A stretch of 36,777 bases of DNA, taken from positions 1 through 36,777 of the forward strand of contig LJZQ01000034.1 of assembly GCA_001314845.1 (NCBI GenBank), in the 5' to 3' direction. The position numbers and the translations under genes are program-made. Under the pieces are notes generated by a model. It saw only the letters and a program-made list of their open reading frames with translations. It searched no databases and had not been told where the DNA came from. Below, in pieces: positions 1 through 10,510 of the stretch. Numbering within the stretch: the stretch's first letter is position 1; each line of letters opens with the position of its first letter. Source of the DNA: Marinobacter excellens HL-55. Lineage in GTDB: Bacteria > Pseudomonadota > Gammaproteobacteria > Pseudomonadales > Oleiphilaceae.

Positions 1-105
1 CGCCCAACTCATCCCAACCTGCGCTCCCTGCTATAGGGTTGCCGAAGCGCTTCCCTTAGAACCAGGTGGATAAGAGCAGGGATGGGTCAATCGCGGAGAT
101 TACAA

Positions 106-417
106 ATGTACGCAGTTATTGTTAGCGGTGGTAAACAGCACCGTGTGAAAGAAGGCGAAACTCTGAAGCTGGAAAAGCTCGAAGTTGAAACCGGCGGCTC
201 CTTTGAGTTTGATCGCGTTCTGCTGGTAGTTAATGGCGACGACGTAAAAGTTGGCGCTCCTGTAGTTGATGGTGCCAAGGTGACTGCTGAAGTGGTTAGC
301 CACGGTCGTCACGACAAGATCAATATCATCAAGTTCCGTCGTCGTAAGCATTCCATGAAGCGTCAGGGCCACCGTCAGTGGTTTACTGAAGTCAAGATCA
401 CGGGTATTCAGGGCTAA
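106..417 (+). CDS. rplU: 50S ribosomal protein L21
   Basis: L21 is a 23S rRNA-binding protein of the large ribosomal subunit. The 103-residue product begins [14 protein letters not shown], the characteristic L21 start, and ends in the basic RNA-binding part ([16 protein letters not shown]). Its length equals that of the E. coli protein. An in-frame ATG at 82 would add eight residues (MGQSRRLQ) not seen in the family. The ATG at 106 has a GGAG Shine-Dalgarno core at about 95-98, so I chose it. rpmA follows after 35 nt, the usual L21-L27 pairing. Upstream (1-105) I see only a weak -10-like TATAGG at 32-37 followed by GC-rich sequence; the promoter is not clearly resolved. Confidence 0.97.
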   Translation: MYAVIVSGGKQHRVKEGETLKLEKLEVETGGSFEFDRVLLVVNGDDVKVGAPVVDGAKVTAEVVSHGRHDKINIIKFRRRKHSMKRQGHRQWFTEVKITGIQG

Positions 418-452
418 GCTCTGACATTAACCCCTAATTAAGGAGGCCGGTC

Positions 453-713
453 ATGGCTCACAAAAAAGCAGCAGGTAGTACCCGTAACGGTCGCGATTCC
501 GAGTCGAAACGACTTGGCGTCAAGCGCTACGGCGGCGAGACTGTTTCTGCAGGTAGCATCATCGTTCGTCAGCGTGGCACTCGTTTCCACCCTGGCAACA
601 ACGTTGGCCTGGGCAAGGACCACACCCTTTTTGCGAAAGCAGAAGGTCAGGTGAAGTTCGAAGTCAAAGGCCCGCAGAACCGTAAGTTCGTGAGCATCGT
701 TCCAGCTGCGTAA
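453..713 (+). CDS. rpmA: 50S ribosomal protein L27
   Basis: L27 belongs to the large ribosomal subunit, and its N-terminal tail reaches the peptidyl-transferase centre. The 86-residue product starts [20 protein letters not shown], the canonical L27 sequence, and has no Firmicutes-type cleavable N-terminal extension. A strong AGGAGG ribosome-binding site lies at 441-446, six bases before the ATG. The gene is co-transcribed with rplU, and a rho-independent terminator at 789-825 separates the pair from obgE. The 3' region between stop and terminator is unusually rich in hairpins (see the separate entry). Confidence 0.97.
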   Translation: MAHKKAAGSTRNGRDSESKRLGVKRYGGETVSAGSIIVRQRGTRFHPGNNVGLGKDHTLFAKAEGQVKFEVKGPQNRKFVSIVPAA

Positions 714-726
714 GCAGCGGCGATCC

Positions 727-2043
<1,317 letters not shown>

Positions 2044-2072
2044 TCCCAACCTGAAGAGACTGTGCAGCTACC

Positions 2073-3197
2073 ATGAGTGAACGCCTCCAGCTCCGTAAGG
2101 CCCGCCGTCTGGTCATCAAGATTGGCAGTGCCTTGCTCACCAACGACGGTAAAGGGCTGGATGTGGCAGCCTTGGGGCTGTGGGTTGACCAGATTGCCGA
2201 GCTGATCAGTGACGGTGTTGAAGTGGTGGTGGTGTCTTCCGGTTCGGTGGCTGAAGGCATGAGTCGTCTCGGCTGGAATGCTCGCCCCCAGCATCTGCAC
2301 GAATTGCAGGCGGCCGCGGCCGTTGGCCAGATGGGCCTGGTGCAAACCTGGGAGGCTCAGTTCAAGCGCCATGACATACACACCGCTCAGATCTTGCTGA
2401 CTCACGATGATCTTTCGGATCGCAAGCGCTATCTGAACGGGCGCAGCACGCTGCGAACGCTTCTGGATTACGGCGTAGTGCCGATCGTGAACGAAAACGA
2501 CACCGTGGTCACCGACGAAATCCGTTTCGGCGATAACGACACTCTGGGTGCGCTGGTTGCTAACCTGATTGAGGCCGATGGCCTCATTATTCTCACGGAC
2601 CAGTTGGGGTTGTTCAACAAAGACCCCCGTAAACATGTGGATGCTCAGTTGGTAACTGAGCGTAAGGCCGACGATCGTGACCTGGACGCCATGGCCGGTG
2701 GTGGTGCCGGTGCGCTTGGTCGTGGCGGCATGTTGACGAAGCTGCGGGCGGCCAGGCTGGCGGCTCGCTCCGGAGCCTTTACGGTGATTGTGGGTGGTCG
2801 CATAGAGCATGCGATTGCCCGGTTGCGTCAGGGTGACGTGATTGGCACTTTGCTGCTGCCAGAGCAGGGCCGAATGGCGGCTCGCAAGCAATGGATTGCC
2901 AGCCACCTGCAAACGCGAGGCACTCTTAGCCTGGATGAGGGCGCAGTCAAAGTCCTTCGTCAGGGCGGCAGAAGCTTGTTGCCGGTAGGTGTGAAGTCGA
3001 TTGCCGGTCAGTTCCGGCGGGGCGAGATGGTCTCTTGCGTCGATCCTGATGGCAAAGAGATTGCCCGTGGGTTGGTCAATTATGATGCCGACGAAGCCAG
3101 GGCGATTGCCGGCCGTTCAAGTGACCGTATTGCCGATGTGCTGGGTTATGTCTCCGATGAGGAAATGATTCATCGGGATAATCTGGTGGTGGTCTGA
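2073..3197 (+). CDS. proB: Glutamate 5-kinase (proline biosynthesis)
   Basis: ProB phosphorylates L-glutamate to gamma-glutamyl phosphate, the first committed step of proline synthesis in the cytoplasm. The 374-residue product has an amino-acid kinase domain (start [19 protein letters not shown]; substrate region [48 protein letters not shown]). A C-terminal PUA domain follows from about residue 280. The length matches the two-domain E. coli-type enzyme. It starts 29 nt after obgE, suggesting co-transcription. It ends just before a bidirectional terminator shared with convergent rpsT. proA is not in the window. Confidence 0.96.
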   Translation: MSERLQLRKARRLVIKIGSALLTNDGKGLDVAALGLWVDQIAELISDGVEVVVVSSGSVAEGMSRLGWNARPQHLHELQAAAAVGQMGLVQTWEAQFKRHDIHTAQILLTHDDLSDRKRYLNGRSTLRTLLDYGVVPIVNENDTVVTDEIRFGDNDTLGALVANLIEADGLIILTDQLGLFNKDPRKHVDAQLVTERKADDRDLDAMAGGGAGALGRGGMLTKLRAARLAARSGAFTVIVGGRIEHAIARLRQGDVIGTLLLPEQGRMAARKQWIASHLQTRGTLSLDEGAVKVLRQGGRSLLPVGVKSIAGQFRRGEMVSCVDPDGKEIARGLVNYDADEARAIAGRSSDRIADVLGYVSDEEMIHRDNLVVV

Positions 3198-3226
3198 TTG
3201 GTCGGGCATGTCTGAATATCAGGCAC

Positions 3227-3256
3227 AAAAAAACCGGCTTGCGAGCCGGTTTTTTT
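3227..3256. terminator. Bidirectional rho-independent terminator between proB and rpsT
   Basis: A perfect 13-bp palindrome is seen: seven A, then ACCGGCT-type stem with loop TGCG, then AGCCGG and seven T (3227-3239 / 3244-3256). The A and T tracts on either side make it work for both proB (+) and rpsT (-), whose stop codons flank it. Confidence 0.92.
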
Positions 3257-3270
3257 ATGAGCGCGAAGTA

Positions 3271-3540
3271 TCAGGCAGCTTTCAGGGCCTTGACCTTGGC
3301 GTTCAGGCGGCTCTTGTGACGAGCAACCTTGCTTTTGGCAAAAATGCCTTTGTTGACCATGCTGTCCAGAATTGGCTGGGCCTCCTTAAGGGCAGACTGA
3401 GCTTCTTCATAGTTGCCAGCTGCGATCTTGGCCTGAATTTTCTTCATGTAAGTACGTGCCATAGAACGAAGGCTTGCGTTGTGCTTGCGGTTCTTCTCGT
3501 TCTGACGAGCGCGCTTTTTGGCTTGCGGGGAATTTGCCAC
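3271..3540 (-). CDS. rpsT: 30S ribosomal protein S20
   Basis: S20 is a primary 16S rRNA-binding protein of the small subunit. The 89-residue product begins MANSPQAKKRARQNEKNRKH and is highly basic and helical, as expected. The start codon is GTG (3538-3540, read on the - strand). An AGGAG ribosome-binding site seven bases upstream supports it. A non-ATG start recalls E. coli rpsT, whose UUG start takes part in translational autoregulation, so the weak start may be functional here too. Transcription probably starts near 3625 from the strong promoter at 3632-3660, giving a leader of about 85 nt. Confidence 0.96.
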   Translation of the reverse strand: MANSPQAKKRARQNEKNRKHNASLRSMARTYMKKIQAKIAAGNYEEAQSALKEAQPILDSMVNKGIFAKSKVARHKSRLNAKVKALKAA

Positions 3541-3631
3541 CGTAAAACTCCTGAAATTCGTTGCTATAAAGACGGAATATGTTTACATCGCGTGCGCGCC
3601 AAAACCAGCGCGTCGGAATAAATGACGCGGA

Positions 3632-3660
3632 ACTATGCCGCCGAATGCTGGAAATGTCAA
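3632..3660 (-). promoter_or_regulatory. Sigma-70 promoter for rpsT
   Basis: Read on the - strand, a perfect -35 TTGACA (3655-3660) is followed after 17 bp by the -10 CATAGT (3632-3637). This is close to consensus with ideal spacing, and no other gene lies between it and rpsT. The predicted transcript has a leader of about 85 nt before the GTG start. Confidence 0.7.
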
Positions 3661-3698
3661 GGCCGCGGCCGTACTAATCCCCGAGCTGCCGGGCCCTG

Positions 3699-3707
3699 TG
3701 ATACACT
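3699..3707 (+). promoter_or_regulatory. Possible extended -10 promoter for murJ
   Basis: TGaTACACT fits the extended -10 pattern (TG-N plus a TATAAT-like hexamer), about 100 bp before murJ and divergent from the rpsT promoter. I see no good -35 hexamer 16-18 bp upstream, so this is tentative. Confidence 0.35.
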
Positions 3708-3807
3708 CCGGCATCGCGCCACCGGGCCTGTTGCGCCGCGCCGGATTGCCCTGTGGATTACCGAAATGCCGTACCGGCCTGCACCCTGAATTCTGGATTC
3801 TTGAAAC

Positions 3808-5397
3808 ATGTCTTCGGAACCACAAGTTACCGGGCAACCGTCCACCCCGAAAGAGCCCCCCAAGGCGCCGGGACTTTTACGCTCATCTGGGCTGGTCGGC
3901 ATTATGACCATGCTGTCCCGGGTGCTGGGACTGGTTCGGGATATGGTGATTGCCCGCTATTTTGGAGCCGGCACGGCGGCGGATGCCTTTTTCGTGGCCT
4001 TCAAGATTCCCAATTTCCTGCGCCGGTTGTTTGCTGAGGGCGCGTTCTCTCAAGCATTCGTGCCGGTGCTGTCGTCCTATCGTGCAAATCACGACATTTC
4101 TGAGGTTAAGCGTCTCGTCGATGCCGTGGCTGGATCGCTGGGGCTGGTATTGTTGGCGGTAACGCTTGTGGCCATGCTGGGTGCGCCGGTGCTGACCACC
4201 ATCTTCGCGCCCGGTTTTTTGGGCGACGACGTGAAGTTCGCTCTGGCCAGCGATATGCTGAGAATAACCTTTCCCTACCTGCTGTTGATCTCTCTTACCG
4301 CCTTTGCCGGCGGTATTCTGAATAGCTACGATCGTTTCGCAGTGCCTGCATTTACACCGGTGCTCTTGAATCTGTCCATGATTGCCGCCGCGATCTTCCT
4401 TGCGCCCTTGATGGAAGAGCCCGTGATGGCGCTGGCCTGGGGGGTGTTTATCGCCGGTGCCCTGCAGCTGTTCTTCCAGTTGCCGTTCCTGATGCGCCTT
4501 GGTCTTTTGCCTCGGCCACGAGTCGATTACCGGCATGAAGGTGTCAGCCGAATACTGAAACTGATGGCGCCGGCTCTGTTCGGGGTGTCGGTGAGTCAGA
4601 TCAATCTGTTGCTGGATACCGTACTGGCATCGTTTCTGCAAACTGGCAGTGTGTCTTGGCTGTATTACTCGGATCGCCTGGCGGAACTGCCTTTGGGCGT
4701 ATTTGGTATCGCTATCGCCACTGTGATTTTGCCCAGTCTGTCCAGAAAACATGCGGCATCCTCGCCCGATCAGTTTGCTGCCACGCTGGACTGGGCGGTG
4801 AGGGCTGTCTTGCTGATCGGTTTGCCAGCAGCGGTGGCGTTGGCTCTGCTCGCCGAGCCGCTGATTGCCACGTTGTTCCATTACGGCGAGGTGACCGATC
4901 GTGACGTGGTCATGTCGGCCCAGAGTCTGCGCGCTTACTCCGCCGGCTTGCTGGCGTTCATGTTGATCAAGGTGCTGGCGCCGGGATTCTTTGCCCGTGA
5001 GGACACCAAAACACCGGTGAAAATCGGCATTATCGCGATGATTGCCAACATGGCGTTTAATCTTGCGCTGATTGTACCCCTGGCTCATGCGGGCCTGGCG
5101 CTGGCCACCTCTATCTCGGCCTGGCTGAATGGTTACCTGCTCTGGCGCGGTCTGAGAAAGGATGGTGTATGGAAGAGTCAATCCGGCTGGCCGAAATTCC
5201 TGGTGCAATTGGCTGTCGCCAATGCGGCTCTTGCTGGGGTCATCCTCTGGCTGAATGCGCCGGTGGCTGACTGGCTGATGGCGGGAGGCGTCCAGCGAGC
5301 CACTGACATGACGGTTCTCGTCGTAGCCGGAGTAAGTGCCTACTTTGCGGCGCTGGTGCTATCCGGGGTCCGTCTGCGGCAGTTCCGCCAAAAGTAA
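3808..5397 (+). CDS. murJ: Lipid II flippase MurJ
   Basis: MurJ (formerly MviN) moves the peptidoglycan precursor lipid II across the inner membrane. The 529-residue product is almost entirely hydrophobic with the roughly 14 helices of the MOP exporter superfamily. It contains the family signature region LLRSSGLVGIMTMLSRVLG at about residues 23-41, then RDMVIARYFGAGTAADAFFVAF and NFLRRLFAEGAFSQAFVPV. The start at 3808 gives about 20 polar, Pro/Lys-rich residues (QVTGQPSTPKEPPKAP) ahead of the usual N-terminus. No closer in-frame start has a better ribosome-binding site, so the extension may be real. ribF follows 117 nt downstream. Confidence 0.95.
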   Translation: MSSEPQVTGQPSTPKEPPKAPGLLRSSGLVGIMTMLSRVLGLVRDMVIARYFGAGTAADAFFVAFKIPNFLRRLFAEGAFSQAFVPVLSSYRANHDISEVKRLVDAVAGSLGLVLLAVTLVAMLGAPVLTTIFAPGFLGDDVKFALASDMLRITFPYLLLISLTAFAGGILNSYDRFAVPAFTPVLLNLSMIAAAIFLAPLMEEPVMALAWGVFIAGALQLFFQLPFLMRLGLLPRPRVDYRHEGVSRILKLMAPALFGVSVSQINLLLDTVLASFLQTGSVSWLYYSDRLAELPLGVFGIAIATVILPSLSRKHAASSPDQFAATLDWAVRAVLLIGLPAAVALALLAEPLIATLFHYGEVTDRDVVMSAQSLRAYSAGLLAFMLIKVLAPGFFAREDTKTPVKIGIIAMIANMAFNLALIVPLAHAGLALATSISAWLNGYLLWRGLRKDGVWKSQSGWPKFLVQLAVANAALAGVILWLNAPVADWLMAGGVQRATDMTVLVVAGVSAYFAALVLSGVRLRQFRQK

Positions 5398-5433
5398 GCG
5401 GGCTCATGATTTCTACCGCACCCCGTACTGGGG

Positions 5434-5439
5434 TATAAT
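5434..5439 (+). promoter_or_regulatory. Possible -10 element upstream of ribF
   Basis: A perfect TATAAT lies in the murJ-ribF gap, 75 bp before the ribF ATG, followed by GC-rich sequence. There is no convincing -35 at 16-18 bp. It may drive the ribF-ileS-lspA-fkpB run. Confidence 0.35.
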
Positions 5440-5514
5440 CGCGCGTTTTCTCACCAGCGCATTGCCTTAGGCACGTGCGCGCAAAGCCAGCTGGCAAGTT
5501 AAGGTTCGCAGTAC

Positions 5515-6483
5515 ATGCGTCTGATTCGAGGCCTGACCAATCTTAAGCGCCTGTCCGGGCAAGCGGGTTCGCCGCTGGCGGACGGCTGTGTGGCCACCAT
5601 CGGCAATTTTGATGGGGTGCATCTTGGTCATAAAACCATCATTGAACAGGTCAAAGAGAAATCTTTGTTGCTGGGCGTACCCTCGGTGGTGATGATTTTC
5701 GAGCCTCAGCCCCGGGAGTTTTTTCAGGGTAAAGAAGCGCCACCCAGGCTGATGCCGTTCCGCCAAAAATTTGAAGCGCTGCTGGCGGAGGGTATCGATA
5801 TCGTGCTGTGCATTCGTTTTGACGATACCTTCCGCAGCTATTCCGCGATGGACTTTGTTGACGATGTGTTGATCAGCGGGCTTGCCGTCCGCCATCTGGT
5901 GGTAGGTGACGACTTCCGGTTTGGCTGCGATCGTGCGGGCGATTTCCGGCTATTGGAGCAGGTTGGGCAAGAGCACGACTTTTCCGTTGAGAACACCCGG
6001 ACAGTGACGGTCGATGGCGAGCGTGTCAGCAGCACCCGGGTTCGTAATGTGCTGAATGTGAACGGACTTGAGGAAGCTGAACGGCTACTGGGGCATCCTT
6101 ACCGGATTCACGGTCGAGTCGTTTACGGCCGCCAGTTGGGGCGACAGATTGGCGCGCCTACCGCCAATATCCTGCTGGACCAGATGCCCGCTTTGCGTGG
6201 CGTTTATGTGGTCAGAGCTCGGCCAGAGGGTGGTGACTGGCTGGACGGGATTGCCAACATCGGCCTGCGGCCCACGGTAGACGGCAAGCGCCCGTCGCTG
6301 GAAGTGCACCTGTTTGACTTTGCTGGCACACTTTACGGTCAGCACCTGGACGTAGTGTTCCGCCACGGCCTGCGGGACGAAGTGAAATTCGATTCTGTTG
6401 ACGAGTTACGGCAACAGATTGCCCGGGATTTTGAGCATGCCCGGGCCTGGCTGGCGGACAACCCCGCCGCGCCAATCCACTGA
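5515..6483 (+). CDS. ribF: Bifunctional riboflavin kinase / FAD synthetase
   Basis: RibF phosphorylates riboflavin to FMN and adenylylates FMN to FAD. The 322-residue product has the N-terminal nucleotidyltransferase domain with the HxGH-type motif in [16 protein letters not shown] (about residues 28-43). It continues with [18 protein letters not shown] and STRVRN. The C-terminal riboflavin kinase domain has the motif [13 protein letters not shown] and the later [20 protein letters not shown]. Length and order match the family. The gene precedes ileS by 34 nt, as in E. coli and Pseudomonas (ribF-ileS-lspA-fkpB-ispH). Confidence 0.96.
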   Translation: MRLIRGLTNLKRLSGQAGSPLADGCVATIGNFDGVHLGHKTIIEQVKEKSLLLGVPSVVMIFEPQPREFFQGKEAPPRLMPFRQKFEALLAEGIDIVLCIRFDDTFRSYSAMDFVDDVLISGLAVRHLVVGDDFRFGCDRAGDFRLLEQVGQEHDFSVENTRTVTVDGERVSSTRVRNVLNVNGLEEAERLLGHPYRIHGRVVYGRQLGRQIGAPTANILLDQMPALRGVYVVRARPEGGDWLDGIANIGLRPTVDGKRPSLEVHLFDFAGTLYGQHLDVVFRHGLRDEVKFDSVDELRQQIARDFEHARAWLADNPAAPIH

Positions 6484-6517
6484 TTTAACTGACCAACCAG
6501 AGAGTACGCACACACCC

Positions 6518-9337
6518 ATGAGCGACTACAAGCATACCCTGAATCTGCCGGACACCGCCTTCGCCATGCGCGGCAACCTGGCCAAGCGTGAGCCGGACAT
6601 GCTCAAGCATTGGCAGGACCTCGACGTGTACGGCAACCTGCGCAAGCAGCGCGAAGGCCGGGAAAAGTTCATCCTGCACGATGGCCCTCCCTACGCCAAC
6701 GGCGGCATTCACATCGGGCATGCGGTCAACAAGATTCTGAAAGACATGATCGTCAAATCCCGTGGCTTTATGGGCTACGATGCACCTTATGTGCCGGGTT
6801 GGGACTGTCATGGCCTGCCCATCGAGCACAAGGTCGAGCAGGAAATCGGCAAGGCCGGCGCGAAGGTAGATTACAAAACCTTCCGTCAGGCTTGTCGCGA
6901 TTACGCCACCAAGCAGATCGAAGGCCAGAAAGCCGACTTCATCCGCCTGGGCGTCATGGGTGAATGGGACAAGCCCTACCTGACCATGGATCCGAAAGTC
7001 GAAGCGGGCATTGTGCGGGCGCTCGGTAAAATCGTGGCCAAAGGGCATCTGGTGCGTGGATACAAACCGGTGTACTGGAGTGTGGTTGGTCAGTCCGCAC
7101 TGGCAGAAGCCGAGGTTGAATACCAGGACAAAACTTCTACCCAGATCGACGTGCGTTTCACCGCCGTGGATCAGGGCGCCGTGTTGAAAGCCTTTGGCAC
7201 AAGCGATGGTGAGGGCGATGTGTCTGTGGTGATCTGGACCACCACCCCCTGGACCATTCCCGCCAACCAGGCCGTGTCCATCGGTGCCGATCTTGAATAC
7301 GCGCTGGTGCAGCTGGATGCCGGCAATGGCCCCGAGCGCATGATCCTGGCCACCGACATGGTGGAGGGCATCATGGCTCGCTGGGGTGTAGAAGACTATA
7401 AAGTGCTGGCCAACGTGGCCGGCGCAGCGCTGGAAAACCAGCTGCTGCACCATCCGGTGTACGACAAACAGGTGCCGGTGCTGCTCGGCGATCACGTATC
7501 TCTGGATGCCGGTACCGGCGCTGTACACACTGCGCCCGACCACGGCATGGAAGACTTTGAAGTAGGCAAAGCCTACGGCATCGGCACCATCAACCTGGTA
7601 AAAGCCGATGGTACCTACACCGAAGCCGCTGGCGAGTTTGCCGGCGTACACGTCTACAAGGCCGACGAGCCGGTCTGCTCAGCGCTGGAGCGTGAAGGCA
7701 AGCTGGTCAAAGCAGAGAAGTTCCGCCACAGCTATCCACATTGCTGGCGCACCAAAACCCCGCTGATCTACCGTGCGACTCCGCAGTGGTTCATCAGCAT
7801 GGACAAGCTCAACCTGCGCGCCGATGCCCTTGAGGCCATCAAAGGTGTTCGTTGGGTGCCGAGCTGGGGTCAGAATCGCATCGAAGCCATGTTCCAGCAG
7901 AGTCCGGACTGGTGTATCTCCCGTCAGCGTACCTGGGGCGTGCCGATCACCCTGTTTATCCATAAGGAAACCCAGGATCTGCATCCCAATACTCAGGCAT
8001 TCATCGAGAAAGTGGCCCAGGCCGTCGAAACCGGTGGTATCGACGCCTGGTACGACATCGACCAGAACGAGCTGCTGGGTGCAGATGCCGATCAGTACGA
8101 AAAAGTGCTCGACACCCTGGACGTCTGGTTCGACTCCGGCGTAACCCACGATTCCGTGCTGCGCCCGCGTGCGGAGCTGGGCCAGTTCCCGGCCGATCTT
8201 TACCTGGAAGGTTCGGATCAGCATCGCGGCTGGTTCCAGTCGTCCCTTAAAACCTCAATCGCCATGAATGGTGTGGCCCCATACAAGCAGGTGCTTACTC
8301 ACGGTTTCACCGTGGACGGCAAGGGCCACAAGATGTCAAAGTCCATGGGCAACGTCATCGCACCTCAGGAAGTGATGAACGAGCTGGGCGCCGACATTCT
8401 GCGCTTGTGGGTCTCTGCCACTGACTACAGCGGCGAGATGACCGTCTCCAAAGACATCCTGCGCCAGACCGCCGACGGCTATCGCCGTATCCGCAACACC
8501 GCGCGCTTCCTGCTCAGCAACCTGACCGGGTTTGAGCCGGAGCAGCACATGGTGGCGCCGGAAGACATGATTGCCCTGGATCGCTGGATGGTCGACCGTG
8601 CTTTGCAGTTGCAGGAAGAACTCCATGAGGATTACCAAAACTACGCGTTCCTGCGCATCTACCAGAAGGTGTACAGCTTCTGTGAGGCCACTCTGGGTGG
8701 CTTCTATCTGGACATCATCAAGGATCGCCAGTACACCACCCAGGCCGATAGCCTGGCGCGTCGATCCTGCCAGACCGCGCTCTATCACGTAGCGGAAGCC
8801 CTGGTGCGCTGGATTGCGCCGATCCTCAGTTTCACTGCCGACGAAATCTGGCAGCACCTGCCGGGCAAGCGAGGCGACACCGTGTTTTACGAAACCTGGT
8901 ACGACGGCTTGACCGCCTTGCCAGAAGAGTTCGAGCTGGGCCGCGATTACTGGCGTGAAATCTACGCGGTGAAAGAAGCCGTTAACAAGTGCCTGGAAGA
9001 AGCCCGTGCGCGAGGCGAAATCAAAGGCTCCCTGAGTGCAGAAGTTACGTTGTACTGTGAGGGTGGTCTGGCCGAGCGCTTGCAGCAGCTGGGCGAAGAG
9101 CTGCGCTTTGTGCTGATTACCTCCGAGGCCACGGTAAAGCCGGTGAGCGAAGCCGTGGGCATGGAGCAGACCAACGTAGAAGGCCTGCTGGTGAAAGTCG
9201 TCCCGGCCAGCCACGGAAAGTGCGAGCGCTGCTGGCACCACCGCGAAGACGTCGGGCAGCATGACGGCCATAGCGACCTGTGCGGTCGCTGCGTAACCAA
9301 CGTGGATGGTGCGGGCGAATCCCGCGCCTACGCCTGA
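6518..9337 (+). CDS. ileS: Isoleucyl-tRNA synthetase
   Basis: IleS charges tRNA-Ile and edits mischarged valine. The 939-residue product (E. coli has 938) begins [20 protein letters not shown]. It has the class I motif HIGH at residues 65-68, KMSKS at 605-609, and a C-terminal zinc site formed by C902, C905, C922 and C925. The reading frame is open back to 6398 inside ribF, but those 40 extra codons overlap ribF and are not family-like, so I start at 6518. The TGA at 9335-9337 overlaps the proposed lspA ATG as TGATG, so lspA is probably translationally coupled. Confidence 0.97.
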   Translation: MSDYKHTLNLPDTAFAMRGNLAKREPDMLKHWQDLDVYGNLRKQREGREKFILHDGPPYANGGIHIGHAVNKILKDMIVKSRGFMGYDAPYVPGWDCHGLPIEHKVEQEIGKAGAKVDYKTFRQACRDYATKQIEGQKADFIRLGVMGEWDKPYLTMDPKVEAGIVRALGKIVAKGHLVRGYKPVYWSVVGQSALAEAEVEYQDKTSTQIDVRFTAVDQGAVLKAFGTSDGEGDVSVVIWTTTPWTIPANQAVSIGADLEYALVQLDAGNGPERMILATDMVEGIMARWGVEDYKVLANVAGAALENQLLHHPVYDKQVPVLLGDHVSLDAGTGAVHTAPDHGMEDFEVGKAYGIGTINLVKADGTYTEAAGEFAGVHVYKADEPVCSALEREGKLVKAEKFRHSYPHCWRTKTPLIYRATPQWFISMDKLNLRADALEAIKGVRWVPSWGQNRIEAMFQQSPDWCISRQRTWGVPITLFIHKETQDLHPNTQAFIEKVAQAVETGGIDAWYDIDQNELLGADADQYEKVLDTLDVWFDSGVTHDSVLRPRAELGQFPADLYLEGSDQHRGWFQSSLKTSIAMNGVAPYKQVLTHGFTVDGKGHKMSKSMGNVIAPQEVMNELGADILRLWVSATDYSGEMTVSKDILRQTADGYRRIRNTARFLLSNLTGFEPEQHMVAPEDMIALDRWMVDRALQLQEELHEDYQNYAFLRIYQKVYSFCEATLGGFYLDIIKDRQYTTQADSLARRSCQTALYHVAEALVRWIAPILSFTADEIWQHLPGKRGDTVFYETWYDGLTALPEEFELGRDYWREIYAVKEAVNKCLEEARARGEIKGSLSAEVTLYCEGGLAERLQQLGEELRFVLITSEATVKPVSEAVGMEQTNVEGLLVKVVPASHGKCERCWHHREDVGQHDGHSDLCGRCVTNVDGAGESRAYA

Positions 9338-9861
9338 TGGACGCTGTTATGACGCGGGGTAGTGAAGGCAGCAAGATGAAGTGGTTGTGGCTGGCGGTAC
9401 TGGTGATCGTACTGGATCTTGGTACCAAGGCCATCGCCACCGCCATCCTGACCTACGGCAACCCTGTACCGGTTATGCCCAGCTTCAATTTCACGCTGCT
9501 GCACAATACCGGTGCGGCGTTCAGCTTTCTGGCGGATGCTGCCGGCTGGCAGCGCTGGTTCTTCGTCACCCTGGCACTGGTGGTCAGCGTTGTTTTGATC
9601 GGCTGGTTAAGAAAACTCAAGGCCCATGAAACCTGGATCGCCATTGCCATCGTACTCATCCTCGGTGGTGCTATTGGCAACGTATACGACCGGGTGGTGC
9701 ATGGCTACGTGGTGGATTTCCTGCATTTCTACTGGCAGGACTGGCACTTCCCAGCCTTCAATCTGGCCGACACTGCTATCACGATCGGCGCTGCCATGAT
9801 GATCATCGACGCATTTCGCAAACCCGCTGATGACAGCGGGGATGCCAACCGGAGCAACTGA
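9337..9861 (+). CDS. lspA: Prolipoprotein signal peptidase (signal peptidase II)
   Basis: LspA is an inner-membrane aspartic protease that removes the signal peptide of diacylated prolipoproteins, including BamD encoded in this window. The product has four hydrophobic segments and both catalytic regions: [10 protein letters not shown] with Asp118 and FNLADTAI with Asp145 (numbered from the ATG at 9337). The start is uncertain. 9337 overlaps the ileS stop (TGATG, 174 residues). 9349 gives 170 residues. 9376 gives 161, has a weak GAAGG upstream and starts directly at [18 protein letters not shown] prefer 9337 for coupling, with moderate certainty. Confidence 0.93.
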   Translation: MDAVMTRGSEGSKMKWLWLAVLVIVLDLGTKAIATAILTYGNPVPVMPSFNFTLLHNTGAAFSFLADAAGWQRWFFVTLALVVSVVLIGWLRKLKAHETWIAIAIVLILGGAIGNVYDRVVHGYVVDFLHFYWQDWHFPAFNLADTAITIGAAMMIIDAFRKPADDSGDANRSN

Positions 9862-9866
9862 TTGTT

Positions 9867-10319
9867 ATGAAAGAACTGCCAATTGACAAGGGCACCCGGG
9901 TAAAACTCCACTTTTCCCTGAAATTTGAAGACGGTGAAACCGTAGACTCCACCTTCGATAAAGAACCGGCCAGCCTGGAAATCGGTGACGAAAACCTGCC
10001 GGACAACTTTGAGGCCTACTTGATCGGCCTGAAAGCGGGCGATCATAAAACGTTTGAAGTACCGCCAGAAAAAGCCTTCGGCCAGCGTAATCCCAATAAT
10101 CTTCAGACCTTCAAGCGCCGCGAATTCAGTGCGGATATGGTTCTGGAGAAGGGCGTTGTCATCTCCTTTGCCGATGCCAGGCAGCAAGAGTTGCCCGGCG
10201 TGATCAATCGCGTTGAGGGCGATGAGGTGGAAGTGGACTTCAACCACCCGCTGGCAGGGCGTACACTGACGTTTGAAGTGCAGATTATTGATGTGGAGCC
10301 GGCTGGCCCTACGCATTGA
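9867..10319 (+). CDS. fkpB: FKBP-type peptidyl-prolyl isomerase (SlpA-like)
   Basis: The gene encodes a 150-residue cytoplasmic FKBP-domain prolyl isomerase/chaperone. The start LPIDKGTRVKLHFSLKFEDGETVDSTFDKEPASLEIGDENL and the turn KAFGQRNPNNLQ followed by an insert-in-flap domain (GVVISFADARQQELPGVINRVEGDEVEVDFNHPLAG) are typical of SlpA/FkpB. The length matches the E. coli protein of about 149 residues. It starts 5 nt after lspA, clearly in the same transcript. Its position between lspA and ispH is conserved in gammaproteobacteria. A structured repeat element (10365-10462) separates it from ispH. Confidence 0.94.
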   Translation: MKELPIDKGTRVKLHFSLKFEDGETVDSTFDKEPASLEIGDENLPDNFEAYLIGLKAGDHKTFEVPPEKAFGQRNPNNLQTFKRREFSADMVLEKGVVISFADARQQELPGVINRVEGDEVEVDFNHPLAGRTLTFEVQIIDVEPAGPTH

Positions 10320-10364
10320 ATGGCATGCAAACAGCTCTGAACTGCTGACGCAGAATTAGTGAGG

Positions 10365-10462
10365 TGTGGGGTAGAGCTTTCAGGGACTGTCTGCAGCAGG
10401 GATGCTGCAGTCAAGCTTACAGGGACGTATTCACAGCGTGTCCCTGAAAGTTCTACCCCACA
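10365..10462 (+). repeat. Structured intergenic repeat element, copy 1
   Basis: Outer arms 10365-10387 and 10440-10462 pair over 23 nt with 22 Watson-Crick pairs and one G-U wobble. Inside lies the palindromic core CTGCAGCAGGGATGCTGCAG (10391-10410), then TCAAGCTTACAGGG and GTATTCACAGCGT up to the right arm. The same core, in the same place relative to the arms, is found at 26747-26931, where the arm sequence is entirely different. There is no T tract, so it is not a standard intrinsic terminator. It lies in the 191-nt gap between fkpB and ispH, transcribed in their direction. I do not recognise a named repeat family. Confidence 0.8.
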
Positions 10463-10510
10463 GCACGCGGGCGATAAACTCCACCAGGCGACATTCTCAA
10501 AGGCAAAGTT

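Noticed and set aside
76..88. GAGCAGGGATGGG before rplU as a third repeat copy
   Set aside because: Only a short match to the CAGCAGGGATG core, without the palindrome or arms; this is chance similarity.
3883..5208. Long - strand frame inside murJ (441 codons)
   Set aside because: It is the Gln/His/Arg-rich antisense shadow of a membrane-protein gene, without recognisable domains.
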